Part shown: positions 14,849 to 23,239 of the stretch, one piece after another
Layout: every line of letters starts with the position of its first letter
Numbering within the stretch: position 1 is the first letter of the stretch
Origin: Nitrospirota bacterium
GTDB lineage: Bacteria > Nitrospirota > Nitrospiria > SBBL01 > JAADHI01
Direction: 5' to 3'
DNA length: 43,112 nt
Assembly (NCBI GenBank): GCA_029261195.1
Contig: JAJDBU010000001.1
Span: forward strand, 1-43,112
Notes under the pieces: model-generated
Told to the model about the DNA's origin: nothing
The model's input: only the letters and a program-made list of their open reading frames with translations
Databases searched by the model: none
Made by a program: the position numbers and the translations under genes

Positions 14849-16648
14849 ATGAACAATATAAATAGTCAGCACGGAACACCCATTGCCCTGGATCAGGTCT
14901 ACCCTGCTCTGGCCAATATCCCCCTCGAAATTAACGGCAAAGAAACCGAGGCAGACAATCCGGATCGCTACAAACAACACGGCTTCCACTTTAACGCCGA
15001 CAACTGCATCGCCTGCCATGCCTGTGAATCAGCCTGTTCTGAAAAGAATGACCTGCCGCCGCATCTAGCCTTTCGAACCGTCGGGACGATTGAAGGGGGT
15101 TATTATCCCGATGTCACGCGCATCAATATCTCGATGGCCTGCAACCACTGCGAAGACCCGGTCTGTCTGAAAGGCTGTCCGACACGGGCCTATACAAAAT
15201 ACCTGGAATACGGTGCGGTTTTGCAAGACCCAGATATTTGTTTCGGCTGCGGCTACTGCACCTGGGTTTGTCCTTACAACGCGCCCCAGCTTGATCCTGT
15301 GAAAGGGGAGGTTTCAAAGTGCAATATGTGTGTGGATCGACTGGAAGTCGGCCTGCAACCGGCCTGCGTCTCCGCCTGCCTCGGAAACGCCCTTGACTTC
15401 GGCGTGATGGAGGAAACACCCAAAGGTCAGGAAGAGATCAAATTGACCCTACCCTCTTTTCCCGACCCGAGCATCTCACGGCCCAACATCCGCTTTCAGC
15501 AAAAGCGTGAATTGCCGGAATCCTTTGGTCGGATGGATGCGGGTGAGATGACTTATCAACGGGGTGAAGGCAATGACAATCATTTCAAGATTGCAGAGAA
15601 GAAAACCAAGAAACTAGAGGGCTGGGGTTTTGACAAGCTCCGTTCCAGAGAAGACCCGCTGGTACTTTTCACTCTGGTTTCACAGTTTACCGTCGGAGCC
15701 TTTCTCCTTCTTTTTCTCCTGCCAAGTTTCACCGGAATGGCCGTGGCTTTGTCTCCTGAAGCCCACCCCTTCGCTTTCGGTGGCTTGCTCGTCTGCCTGG
15801 TGTTGGTTCAGGCGTTTGCATTACTCTCATCGACCCTGCATTTGGGAAAACCTCAATATTTTTACCGAGCCTTCAATAACCTGCGTCACTCCTGGGTCAG
15901 TCGGGAAATTGCAGCCATGGGGGCTTTCTTCACCCTACTGGGGGCCTATACCCTTGTCACCCTTTTCCCTATATTGATCACATGGCTGCCTGAAGCTCTG
16001 TCACAAAACATCCCGGACTGGCTCGGATGGGGCACCTGCCTAACAGGACTACTTGGCATCTATTGCATGTATCGCTGCTACCGGATTCCGGCGCGTCCCT
16101 ACTGGGATCATTGGCACTCCGGAGGAGTCTTTTTTGCGAGCGGACTGATTCTCGGAAGTGGTCTCCTGGGTCTTGTATTTGGTGGCGCAGGTCTCTTTGC
16201 CAATGTCGGGCTGGGCCCCCTGCTCAACCTACTTGCCTGGCCCCTTGAAATCGGATTGATCCTTCAAGGGATTTCCCTCTATGGGCATCGCATAGATCTG
16301 GATCGACGTGGCGAAGAAGCTGCTATTTCCAGGATCTTGATGGATGGCGTGCATGGCAAGATACACCGTCTCCGATTGATGGTGTGGGGTATCCTGATGC
16401 TTGCTTCCCTGGCCTTTACCCTTATTCCACTGAGCGCTGCCCTGGCATTGGCCGCATGGAGCTTGGCCCTCGTTCTGGCGCTCTTTAACGAGATCATCGG
16501 CCGCGCGCTTTTCTATGTCCTGGTCGTTCCGACCACAGTCCCAAGGAGCTTCTTCTGGGGAAATGAGCGTTTTGAAAACGACGCGCGGAAGAGCGGTTTG
16601 GCGGCCCTGCCTCAAGTTGGAGTGGTGGAAGAAGAGCATTCAGGCTGA
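14849..16648 (+). CDS. Fused four-cluster ferredoxin (DmsB-like) and membrane anchor (DmsC-like) subunit
   Basis: A 599-residue electron-transfer protein predicted to pass electrons from the quinol pool to the nitrate reductase. Residues 45-190 hold sixteen cysteines in four groups, the full set for four [4Fe-4S] clusters: Cys53/56/59/63, 98/101/106/110, 131/134/137/141 and 158/161/173/177. From about residue 275 onward a DmsC-type hydrophobic domain with roughly eight membrane segments follows. In DMSO reductases these are separate proteins. No Tat signal is seen, so the iron-sulfur part should face the cytoplasm, matching the catalytic subunit. The ATG at 14849 has GGAG eight bases upstream; the longer ORF start at 14804 lies inside the palindrome. 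The pairing with a NarB-type enzyme is unusual. Confidence 0.85.
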   Translation: MNNINSQHGTPIALDQVYPALANIPLEINGKETEADNPDRYKQHGFHFNADNCIACHACESACSEKNDLPPHLAFRTVGTIEGGYYPDVTRINISMACNHCEDPVCLKGCPTRAYTKYLEYGAVLQDPDICFGCGYCTWVCPYNAPQLDPVKGEVSKCNMCVDRLEVGLQPACVSACLGNALDFGVMEETPKGQEEIKLTLPSFPDPSISRPNIRFQQKRELPESFGRMDAGEMTYQRGEGNDNHFKIAEKKTKKLEGWGFDKLRSREDPLVLFTLVSQFTVGAFLLLFLLPSFTGMAVALSPEAHPFAFGGLLVCLVLVQAFALLSSTLHLGKPQYFYRAFNNLRHSWVSREIAAMGAFFTLLGAYTLVTLFPILITWLPEALSQNIPDWLGWGTCLTGLLGIYCMYRCYRIPARPYWDHWHSGGVFFASGLILGSGLLGLVFGGAGLFANVGLGPLLNLLAWPLEIGLILQGISLYGHRIDLDRRGEEAAISRILMDGVHGKIHRLRLMVWGILMLASLAFTLIPLSAALALAAWSLALVLALFNEIIGRALFYVLVVPTTVPRSFFWGNERFENDARKSGLAALPQVGVVEEEHSG

Positions 16649-16955
16649 ATGGAATTTGATAAAAACCACCCAGACACCTGACTGGTATAAGCGATATTAC
16701 CGCACACGCACATCGAGTCACTTAAGCGATCGAATTGAGTCAAGTTCACAGGTCATCGCTAGAAACTTCACTTTTTTTAAAGCAAGATAGAGCAATTCCA
16801 GCACAAAGCACGGCAAATATGTTAGTCTGCTCACTGTGATATTTTCACACGGTTTGTGCCGAAAAAGACGACTTCCATGCCAAAGAAAAAGGAAGCTCTG
16901 AGTCACAATCCATCAATTTTTCCCTCTCTCTCACCCGGCATGAAAGCCGTTTGAC
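16649..16955. other. Intergenic region upstream of the sucrose cluster with a TGTGA/TCACA palindrome
   Basis: This 307-base gap has no convincing gene. TGTGA (16835-16839) and TCACA (16845-16849) form a palindrome with a 5-base spacer, one base shorter than the CRP consensus. It lies inside a wider dyad, GCACAAA (16801-16807) with TTTGTGC (16853-16859). The position is about 110 bases upstream of the sucrose-phosphate synthase start, so it may be a regulatory site. I could not settle on -35 and -10 boxes. Confidence 0.35.
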
Positions 16956-19106
16956 ATGAAATCATCGAAAAAATACCTGCTTTTAATCAGTATCCATGGA
17001 CTGATCCGTGCGCATGATCTGGAATTGGGCCGGGACGCCGACACCGGAGGACAGACAAAATATGTCGTGGATCTCGCCCGGGCCCTCGCAAGCTGTGAAG
17101 GCGTCGCACAAGTGGATTTGGTCACGCGGCGATTGGTCGATCATGCTGTTGATGCAGAATATGCCGAAGGGATTGAGCGTCTTTCCGATAAGGCGCGCCT
17201 CATCCGCATTGATGCCGGCCCGGAGGGCTACCTGGCCAAAGAAATGCTTTGGGACGTATTGGATAACTTTTCAGACAGTTTACTGAACTGGCTAAACGAT
17301 CAACCCCGCATGCCGGATGTCATTCACAGCCATTATGCCGATGCAGGTTATGTGGGTGTGAAGCTATCGAACCTTCTTGAAATACCATTGGTCCACACGG
17401 GGCATTCGCTCGGACGGGATAAACGCAGGCATTTACTGGCAAGGGGCTTAAGTCGGAGCGACATTGAAGAACGATACAAGATCAGTCGGCGCATCGATGC
17501 GGAGGAGGAGGTGCTCGCCAACGCCGATCTCGTGATCACAAGCACACGCAACGAAATCGAGCAACAATACGAACGGTATGATTATTATCGGCCTGACTGC
17601 ATGGCCGTCATTCCTCCCGGCGTCAACCTGAAGCAATTTTATCCGCCGGACAAAAAAGATAGGCGGCCTGATTTTGCCCGGCAGCTTTCTCCATTTCTAA
17701 AAGATCCGGACAAAGCCATTATTCTGGCTCTTTGCCGTCCCGACGAGCGAAAAAATCTCGCCTTTCTGATGGAGTGCTATGGTCAATCCCGCTTACTACA
17801 GGAATGCGCAAATCTCGTCATTGTTGCGGGTTGTCGCGAGGATATCCGTGAGTTAGACGACGGGGCACAGGCTGTGCTGACGGAACTCTTATTGTTAATC
17901 GATTGCTATGATCTTTACGGCCGTGTGGCACTTCCCAAATCGCACCGCCCGGAAGAGGTCCCGGAAATTTTCCGGCTTGCCGCACGTTCAAACGGGGTTT
18001 TGATCAATATTGCGCTCACAGAACCCTTCGGACTGACACTGCTCGAAGCGGCGGCAAGTGGATTGCCCGTGGTTGCGACGGAAAATGGCGGCCCGGTCGA
18101 CATTATTGATAATTGCAAAAACGGCCTGCTCGTCGATCCCCTGGACCAAAGCGCCGTTACCTGCGCCCTGCTCCAGATCCTGCAAGCGCCCGAATCCTGG
18201 AGGGCCTACGCGCAAAGTGGTGTTCAGGCGGTGAAACGGCACTATTCATGGACAAATCATGCAGAGACCTATCTTGAAAAAATCGACACAATGCTGAAAA
18301 AACACGAGCGCATCCCGACCCCCTCACCGGGCCGCCGTGCCATGCGTTATCATGACCGTGCCATATTCACCCCGCTTGATCTCACGCTATTGGAACAACC
18401 GGAAGGATTGGAGCGTCTGATGAACACATTGCGTGAACATCGCCGCTCGGTCAGTTTCGGCATTGCGACGGGCCGTCGTCTGGACACGGCTATGACTGTC
18501 ATGAAAAAAAATGGTATCCCCTATCCCGATGTTTTGATCTCCAGCCTGGGCACGGAGATCCACTACTTTCCCAGCCTGACTGCAGACAGTTTCTGGGCCG
18601 ATCACATTGAACATCTCTGGAATCCCCGTGCAATTCGTCGTCTATTAGACGATCTGCCCGGTCTGAAGCCCCAGGAAAAACACGAACAAAGCCGCTACAA
18701 AATATCCTATTATTATGATCAGAAGAATGCGCCGTCCATTGAAGAAATCAATGCCCTGCTGCGTTCGGAAGAGCAAACCGTCAATGTCGTCCATTCCTTC
18801 GGACAATATCTTGATGTCATTCCCGTGCGGGCCTCAAAGGGCCAGGCCCTTCGATATTTTGCCCAACGTTGGGAAATCGCACTGGACAAAATACTCGTTG
18901 TGGGCGGATCGGGTGCCGACGAGGATATGATGCTCGGAAACACCCTGGCTGCCATCCTCTCCAACCGGCATCATGAAGAGTTGTCGCAACTGATTGACCT
19001 TGAGCGTGTATATTTTGCACAGCAGTCCCACGCCTTGGGTATACTAGAGGCCATCGCACACTATGATTTTTTTGCTGACTGCCGGGCCCCGCTTGAGGAA
19101 ACTTGA
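16956..19106 (+). CDS. sps: Sucrose-phosphate synthase
   Basis: A 716-residue enzyme that makes sucrose-6-phosphate from UDP- or ADP-glucose and fructose-6-phosphate. The GT-B catalytic part (about 1-450) has the family start ISIHGLIRAHD, the donor loop D-T-G-G-Q-T-K-Y (29-36), HTGHSLGRDK and the EPFGLTLLEAAASGLP nucleotide-sugar motif. Residues 465-716 form a sucrose-phosphatase-like HAD domain. Its motif I reads T-P-L-D-L-T where active phosphatases have D-L-D-x-T, so the nucleophilic aspartate is replaced by proline and this domain is probably inactive, as in plant enzymes. The ATG at 16956 fits the family N-terminus although its ribosome site is weak. The active phosphatase is encoded four bases downstream. 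Confidence 0.93.
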   Translation: MKSSKKYLLLISIHGLIRAHDLELGRDADTGGQTKYVVDLARALASCEGVAQVDLVTRRLVDHAVDAEYAEGIERLSDKARLIRIDAGPEGYLAKEMLWDVLDNFSDSLLNWLNDQPRMPDVIHSHYADAGYVGVKLSNLLEIPLVHTGHSLGRDKRRHLLARGLSRSDIEERYKISRRIDAEEEVLANADLVITSTRNEIEQQYERYDYYRPDCMAVIPPGVNLKQFYPPDKKDRRPDFARQLSPFLKDPDKAIILALCRPDERKNLAFLMECYGQSRLLQECANLVIVAGCREDIRELDDGAQAVLTELLLLIDCYDLYGRVALPKSHRPEEVPEIFRLAARSNGVLINIALTEPFGLTLLEAAASGLPVVATENGGPVDIIDNCKNGLLVDPLDQSAVTCALLQILQAPESWRAYAQSGVQAVKRHYSWTNHAETYLEKIDTMLKKHERIPTPSPGRRAMRYHDRAIFTPLDLTLLEQPEGLERLMNTLREHRRSVSFGIATGRRLDTAMTVMKKNGIPYPDVLISSLGTEIHYFPSLTADSFWADHIEHLWNPRAIRRLLDDLPGLKPQEKHEQSRYKISYYYDQKNAPSIEEINALLRSEEQTVNVVHSFGQYLDVIPVRASKGQALRYFAQRWEIALDKILVVGGSGADEDMMLGNTLAAILSNRHHEELSQLIDLERVYFAQQSHALGILEAIAHYDFFADCRAPLEET

Positions 19107-19110
19107 GTCA

Positions 19111-19989
19111 ATGACACCGCGTTTCTTAATTTGTACTGATCTTGACCGCACCTTAATTCCCAACGGTTGTGAAGACGAGTCTCCCGGCGCGCGGGACTGT
19201 TTTTCACGATTCGTACAAAGGCCTGAGATCACCCTGGTTTATGTCACCGGTCGAGATAAAAACCTCACGGCAAAAGCCATTCATGACTTTTCTCTGCCAA
19301 TGCCCGATGTCGTCATTGCAGATGTCGGTACTAGCATCTATATGCCTTATGGCGGTCGGAAGCTTAGGGATTGCAAGCCCTGGCAAGGGTGGACGAGGAA
19401 AATCGCTGAGGATTGGGCCGGAAAAGCCCATCGGGATTTAAAGGCCCTGTTTGATGATCTCAAGGCCTTGGATCTGCAAGCCCCGCACAAACAAAACGAC
19501 TATAAACTCAGCTACACCGTTGCCTTGGAAACCAACAAAGCAATGCTGTTTTCTGCCATGCACAAACGTTTAAAAGGACTGGGTGTTCAGGTCAATCTGA
19601 CTTGGAGTGTGGACGAAGTGGCAAAAGTCACCCTGCTTGATGTTGTGCCTGCCAGAGCGACAAAATACCATGCCATTGATTGTTTAATGCAGTATTGGGG
19701 GTTTTCCATCGAAGAGACGGTTTTTGCCGGTGACAGCGGCAATGATCTCGAAGTTTGTGCCAGCCCGATTCAGTCCGTACTCGTCGCGAATAGTATGGCC
19801 GATGTGAAAGAACAAGCGATCCGCATGGCGGCAGCTCAGGGAAATTCAGATACGCTCTACTTGGCCAAAGGCAGTTTCATGGGCATGAATGGCTGCTACA
19901 GTGCGGGCATCCTGGAGGGAATCGCACATTTTTTGCCCATCATCCAAAACTGGATGGAACAAAAAACTTCGGAAGATCAGAATAGATGA
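19111..19989 (+). CDS. spp: Sucrose-6-phosphate phosphatase
   Basis: A 292-residue HAD-superfamily phosphatase that removes the phosphate from sucrose-6-phosphate and drives sucrose synthesis forward. Motif I is DLDRTLIPNG (intact nucleophile), motif II lies in YVTGRDK, a lysine loop follows, and motifs III/IV are in FAGDSGNDLE. The cap-domain segment HKQNDYKLSYTV resembles sucrose phosphatases. I chose ATG 19111, four bases after the sps stop with GAGG upstream; the longer ORF start at 19063 lies inside sps. The stop overlaps the kinase gene by four bases (ATGA), so the three genes form one transcription unit. Confidence 0.93.
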   Translation: MTPRFLICTDLDRTLIPNGCEDESPGARDCFSRFVQRPEITLVYVTGRDKNLTAKAIHDFSLPMPDVVIADVGTSIYMPYGGRKLRDCKPWQGWTRKIAEDWAGKAHRDLKALFDDLKALDLQAPHKQNDYKLSYTVALETNKAMLFSAMHKRLKGLGVQVNLTWSVDEVAKVTLLDVVPARATKYHAIDCLMQYWGFSIEETVFAGDSGNDLEVCASPIQSVLVANSMADVKEQAIRMAAAQGNSDTLYLAKGSFMGMNGCYSAGILEGIAHFLPIIQNWMEQKTSEDQNR

Positions 19990-20888
19990 AATCCTCAAAA
20001 ATATACGTATTTGGTGAAGTCTTATTCGATCACTTTCCCGATGGGAAGCGTGTGCTCGGCGGCGCACCCTTTAACCTGGCTTGGCATCTTCAGGCCTTTT
20101 TGCAAGAACCCTGTTTGATCAGCCGCATTGGAAAGGATGCAGAAGGCCGGTCGATTCGAGCCGCCATGTCTGACTGGGGCATGACGACTGATTTTTTGCA
20201 ATGTGATGACAGTCGGCCCACAGGACGGGTAGATATTCACATTAAAGACGGCGAACCGAGCTATGACATCGTCCCGTCTTGCGCCTATGATTTTATCGAA
20301 TCCGGGACTATCGAAGCCGGGACTATGGACCTTAGAGATTGCGACCTGCTCTACCACGGCAGCCTGGCCCTCCGAAATGCAGTGTCCGCCAAGGCGCTTT
20401 CAGATTTAAAAAAACACTTTAAAGGCACATTGTTTATGGATGTGAACTTGCGCCCCCCCTGGTGGGAAAAAAAACAGGTGTTGAGTTGGATGCGTGCCGC
20501 CCACTGGGTTAAGCTCAATGAGGCGGAACTGCACATGCTCTGCCCTGGAGACGGCACTTTGTTGGCACGTGCTCAGGCATGTCGTCGCTCTTGCGATCTT
20601 GTCGGCCTACTTGTCACACGCGGTGCTCAGGGCGCCTTGGCCGTCACGGCCGATCTTCCTCCCATTCAAGTCACTCCATCGAGCCAAGGCACACTTGTCG
20701 ATACCGTCGGTGCAGGGGATGCTTTTTCAGCTGTCGTCATACTGGGCCTTGTGAGGGGATGGCCTCTCGAAAAGACGATGCAGAGGGCTCAATCTTTCGC
20801 GGCAGCTATGGTGTGTAGGCGAGGCGCTACGGTGAGCAACAAAGCCTTTTATACCCCCTATCTTTCCGACTACCAGCTCGCAGAGTAA
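19986..20888 (+). CDS. PfkB-family carbohydrate kinase, probable fructokinase
   Basis: A 300-residue ribokinase-type sugar kinase. The N-terminal GEVLFDHFPDG and GGAPFNLAWHL stretches are typical of fructokinases, and the C-terminal signature DTVGAGDAFSA (about 239-249) holds the catalytic Asp. It probably phosphorylates fructose released by amylosucrase and returns it as fructose-6-phosphate to sucrose-phosphate synthase or central metabolism. The start overlaps the phosphatase stop by four bases. Other PfkB sugars such as ribose or adenosine cannot be excluded from sequence alone, but the neighbours favour fructose. Confidence 0.88.
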   Translation: MKSSKIYVFGEVLFDHFPDGKRVLGGAPFNLAWHLQAFLQEPCLISRIGKDAEGRSIRAAMSDWGMTTDFLQCDDSRPTGRVDIHIKDGEPSYDIVPSCAYDFIESGTIEAGTMDLRDCDLLYHGSLALRNAVSAKALSDLKKHFKGTLFMDVNLRPPWWEKKQVLSWMRAAHWVKLNEAELHMLCPGDGTLLARAQACRRSCDLVGLLVTRGAQGALAVTADLPPIQVTPSSQGTLVDTVGAGDAFSAVVILGLVRGWPLEKTMQRAQSFAAAMVCRRGATVSNKAFYTPYLSDYQLAE

Positions 20889-20941
20889 ATTTTTTTGGTA
20901 TAGACTTTATTCAGTCGTAATCATAAGGATATCATCCTGAC

Positions 20942-22894
20942 ATGTACGAGCAAATCTCCCATTCTCTACTCAATGAAATTTTAAACGCACTCAAACCCGC
21001 CATTAAAAGGAAGCACATTCGCCATTTTTACACACGGCTGGGCGCCAATTTTTTCGGCATGTACACCCTGTTTCATAAGCTCTACGGACATCGCGACGAC
21101 TGTGATAAACAGATGTACCGACTTGTGGAAACCATGGCGAAGCAGTACATCAATCGATCCGCAGAACACAAAGCAATCGATATCGACCGGGAAAAAGATT
21201 ATGACTGGTTTATGAGTCAGAAGTGGGTGGGCATGAGTCTCTACACCGAGGGTTTCGCAGGCAACCTCAAAAAGCTTCAATCTAAAATTGCCTATTTTGA
21301 GGAACTCGGCATCAACCTGGTCCACATCATGCCCCTCCTGCATTGCCCCGAAGGCGCGAGCGACGGAGGCTATGCCGTCAGTAACTTCAGAAAAGTAGAT
21401 CCGAATATGGGCGCACTCGAAGATATCCGTTCTCTTTCGCATATCCTTCGAGAGCACGGCATCCTGCTGGTCCTGGATGTGGTCATGAACCATAGCTCTA
21501 ATGAACACGAATGGGCCCAAAAAGCCCAACAAGGCGATCCGGTCTATCAGGACTATTATTATGTTTTTGAGGATCGACATCTTCCCGATCAATATGAAGC
21601 GAACATGCCAGAGGTCTTTCCTGAAAGCGCACCGGGCAATTTCACTTGGGATGAGGCCATGGGCAAGTGGGTTATGACGGTTTTCAATAACTATCAGTGG
21701 GATCTCAATTACAGCAATCCCGCTGTCTTCATTGAAATGCTGAATATTATTTTGTTCTGGGCGAATCAGGGTGCAGACATCGTCCGCCTTGATGCCGTGG
21801 CTTTTTTGTGGAAAAAACTGGGCACTGCTGGCCAGAATGAGCGGGAAGCCCATCTTGTACTGCAACTCATGAAAGACTGCTGCCAGGTCACAGCGCCGGG
21901 CGTACTCTTTATTGCCGAGGCCATCGTTGCACCCGTCGAGGTTGTCAAATATTTTGGCGAAGATGTCGTCATCGCGAAAGAATGTGAACTGGCCTACAAT
22001 GCCACCTACATGGCGCTTTTATGGGACGCCGTCGCAACAAAAAATACAAAACTGCTTCATGAGGGCATAAAAAACCTTCCCCTTAAATTGGAACGTGCCA
22101 GCTGGCTAAACTATCTGCGCTGCCACGATGATATCGGTCTCGGCTTCGATGACTTGGACATTGAGCGGGCGGGCTACAACCCGAAGGCGCACCGTCATTT
22201 TTTGCTTGAATATTTTACAGGCGCCTACGGTGATTCTTCGGCCCGGGGCATGAAGTTCGGGCAGAACAGCAAGACCGGAGATGCCCGGATTTCAGGCACC
22301 CTGGCCTCTCTGGTCGGTTTGGAAGCCGCGCTTGCGCGGTCCAATGAAAAAGAGATAGATGAGGCCGTAAAACTCATTCTCCTGCTGCACAGCATGATTC
22401 TTTCTTTTGGCGGGATTCCGCTAATCTACAATGGGGATGAAATCGGCACCACAAACCATTACGAGTATGTGAAGGATGTGCGTAAGGACAGGGATAACCG
22501 CTGGCTGCACCGTCCGACGATTGACTGGGACAAAGCCGCAAAGCGGCATCAGCACGGCACCGTCGAGCAGAGAATCTTTGATGCTTTAAAAAAGATGATT
22601 GCCGTGCGTAAGGCCATTCCGGTCTTTGCCGACCTCAATAACCGGGAACTGATTACCGTAGACAATCCACATCTCTTCGTATTTTTGCGTACACACCCAC
22701 AAGATTTCATGTCTTCCGTTCTTGTCGTCGGCAACTTTGACGCATCGCCGCAATATTTGGATCTTTCTGCCCTAGACCTTTGGCAGCAGGCCCAATACAG
22801 CTCAATGAAAGATCTCTACTCCGGTGAAAAGACAAAAGATGACCGCCTACGGATCCCGGCCCATCAATTTTACTGGCTGGCAATGCAGCCGTAA
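20942..22894 (+). CDS. ams: Amylosucrase (GH13 sucrose glucosyltransferase)
   Basis: A 650-residue GH13 subfamily 4 enzyme that splits sucrose and transfers its glucose to alpha-glucans, releasing fructose. An N-terminal helical domain (1-90) precedes the barrel. Catalytic residues are Asp284 in VRLDAVAF (nucleophile), Glu326 in FIAEA (acid/base) and Asp396 in RCHDD. Those positions are close to Asp286, Glu328 and Asp393 of the Neisseria enzyme. The full length matches the family. It has no signal peptide, so it acts on intracellular sucrose, linking it to glycogen-like polymer. The ATG follows AAGGA by about 12 bases; the 53-base gap after the kinase gene could hold a promoter, but none is clear. 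Confidence 0.94.
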   Translation: MYEQISHSLLNEILNALKPAIKRKHIRHFYTRLGANFFGMYTLFHKLYGHRDDCDKQMYRLVETMAKQYINRSAEHKAIDIDREKDYDWFMSQKWVGMSLYTEGFAGNLKKLQSKIAYFEELGINLVHIMPLLHCPEGASDGGYAVSNFRKVDPNMGALEDIRSLSHILREHGILLVLDVVMNHSSNEHEWAQKAQQGDPVYQDYYYVFEDRHLPDQYEANMPEVFPESAPGNFTWDEAMGKWVMTVFNNYQWDLNYSNPAVFIEMLNIILFWANQGADIVRLDAVAFLWKKLGTAGQNEREAHLVLQLMKDCCQVTAPGVLFIAEAIVAPVEVVKYFGEDVVIAKECELAYNATYMALLWDAVATKNTKLLHEGIKNLPLKLERASWLNYLRCHDDIGLGFDDLDIERAGYNPKAHRHFLLEYFTGAYGDSSARGMKFGQNSKTGDARISGTLASLVGLEAALARSNEKEIDEAVKLILLLHSMILSFGGIPLIYNGDEIGTTNHYEYVKDVRKDRDNRWLHRPTIDWDKAAKRHQHGTVEQRIFDALKKMIAVRKAIPVFADLNNRELITVDNPHLFVFLRTHPQDFMSSVLVVGNFDASPQYLDLSALDLWQQAQYSSMKDLYSGEKTKDDRLRIPAHQFYWLAMQP

Positions 22895-23239
22895 AAGCTT
22901 GGAGTCATATCATAATAGAGTAGGGTGTCCTATAAGCCAGGGACGATGCCTTTCCGATCTTAAATGATGAGGACAGCACCCAGTCCCTGATCTCAAAGCC
23001 GCCTGACCGGCTGACACTTTTTTTGACGTCAGGGGCTTGACCGATTGACGCTTGATGAGGCATATTTTCCAACTCCAAAATGACGGTAATGTCGTTTGGA
23101 AAAATTATCAGTATCCGGTGTTAGCGGATTTATGGGTCAATTTTGCTCATGATTGCTTGAAGATCGATACAGATATCCTTCAATCAATAGGAACATATTT
23201 TGATTAAAAACAGACTCATCCCTGTGGAAGTAGACTGAC
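22895..23239. other. Intergenic region between the sucrose cluster and asnB
   Basis: No established gene is present. The left part has CAGGGAC (22938-22944) and its complement GTCCCTG (22983-22989), 38 bases apart, possibly the remnant of a mobile or palindromic element. A short 50-codon ORF occupies 23055-23207. TTGACC (23037-23042) with CATATT 18 bases downstream is a weak promoter candidate. Base composition becomes visibly more AT-rich from here to about 27.5 kb. Confidence 0.35.
23055..23207 (+). CDS. Small hypothetical ORF upstream of asnB
   Basis: A 50-residue ORF, start ATG 23055, stop TAA 23205-23207. It encodes an aromatic-rich peptide that begins MRHIFQLQNDGNVVWKNY and continues PVLADLWVNFAHDC. 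It has no clear ribosome site and I recognise no family. Its composition looks protein-like rather than random, and it is on the same strand as asnB, 32 bases upstream. It could be a real small protein or the remnant of a larger gene lost when this region was rearranged. Confidence 0.25.
   Translation: MRHIFQLQNDGNVVWKNYQYPVLADLWVNFAHDCLKIDTDILQSIGTYFD

Noticed and set aside
20981-21865. 294-codon minus-strand ORF across amylosucrase
   Set aside because: It is antisense to a gene with all catalytic residues and has no recognisable domain.
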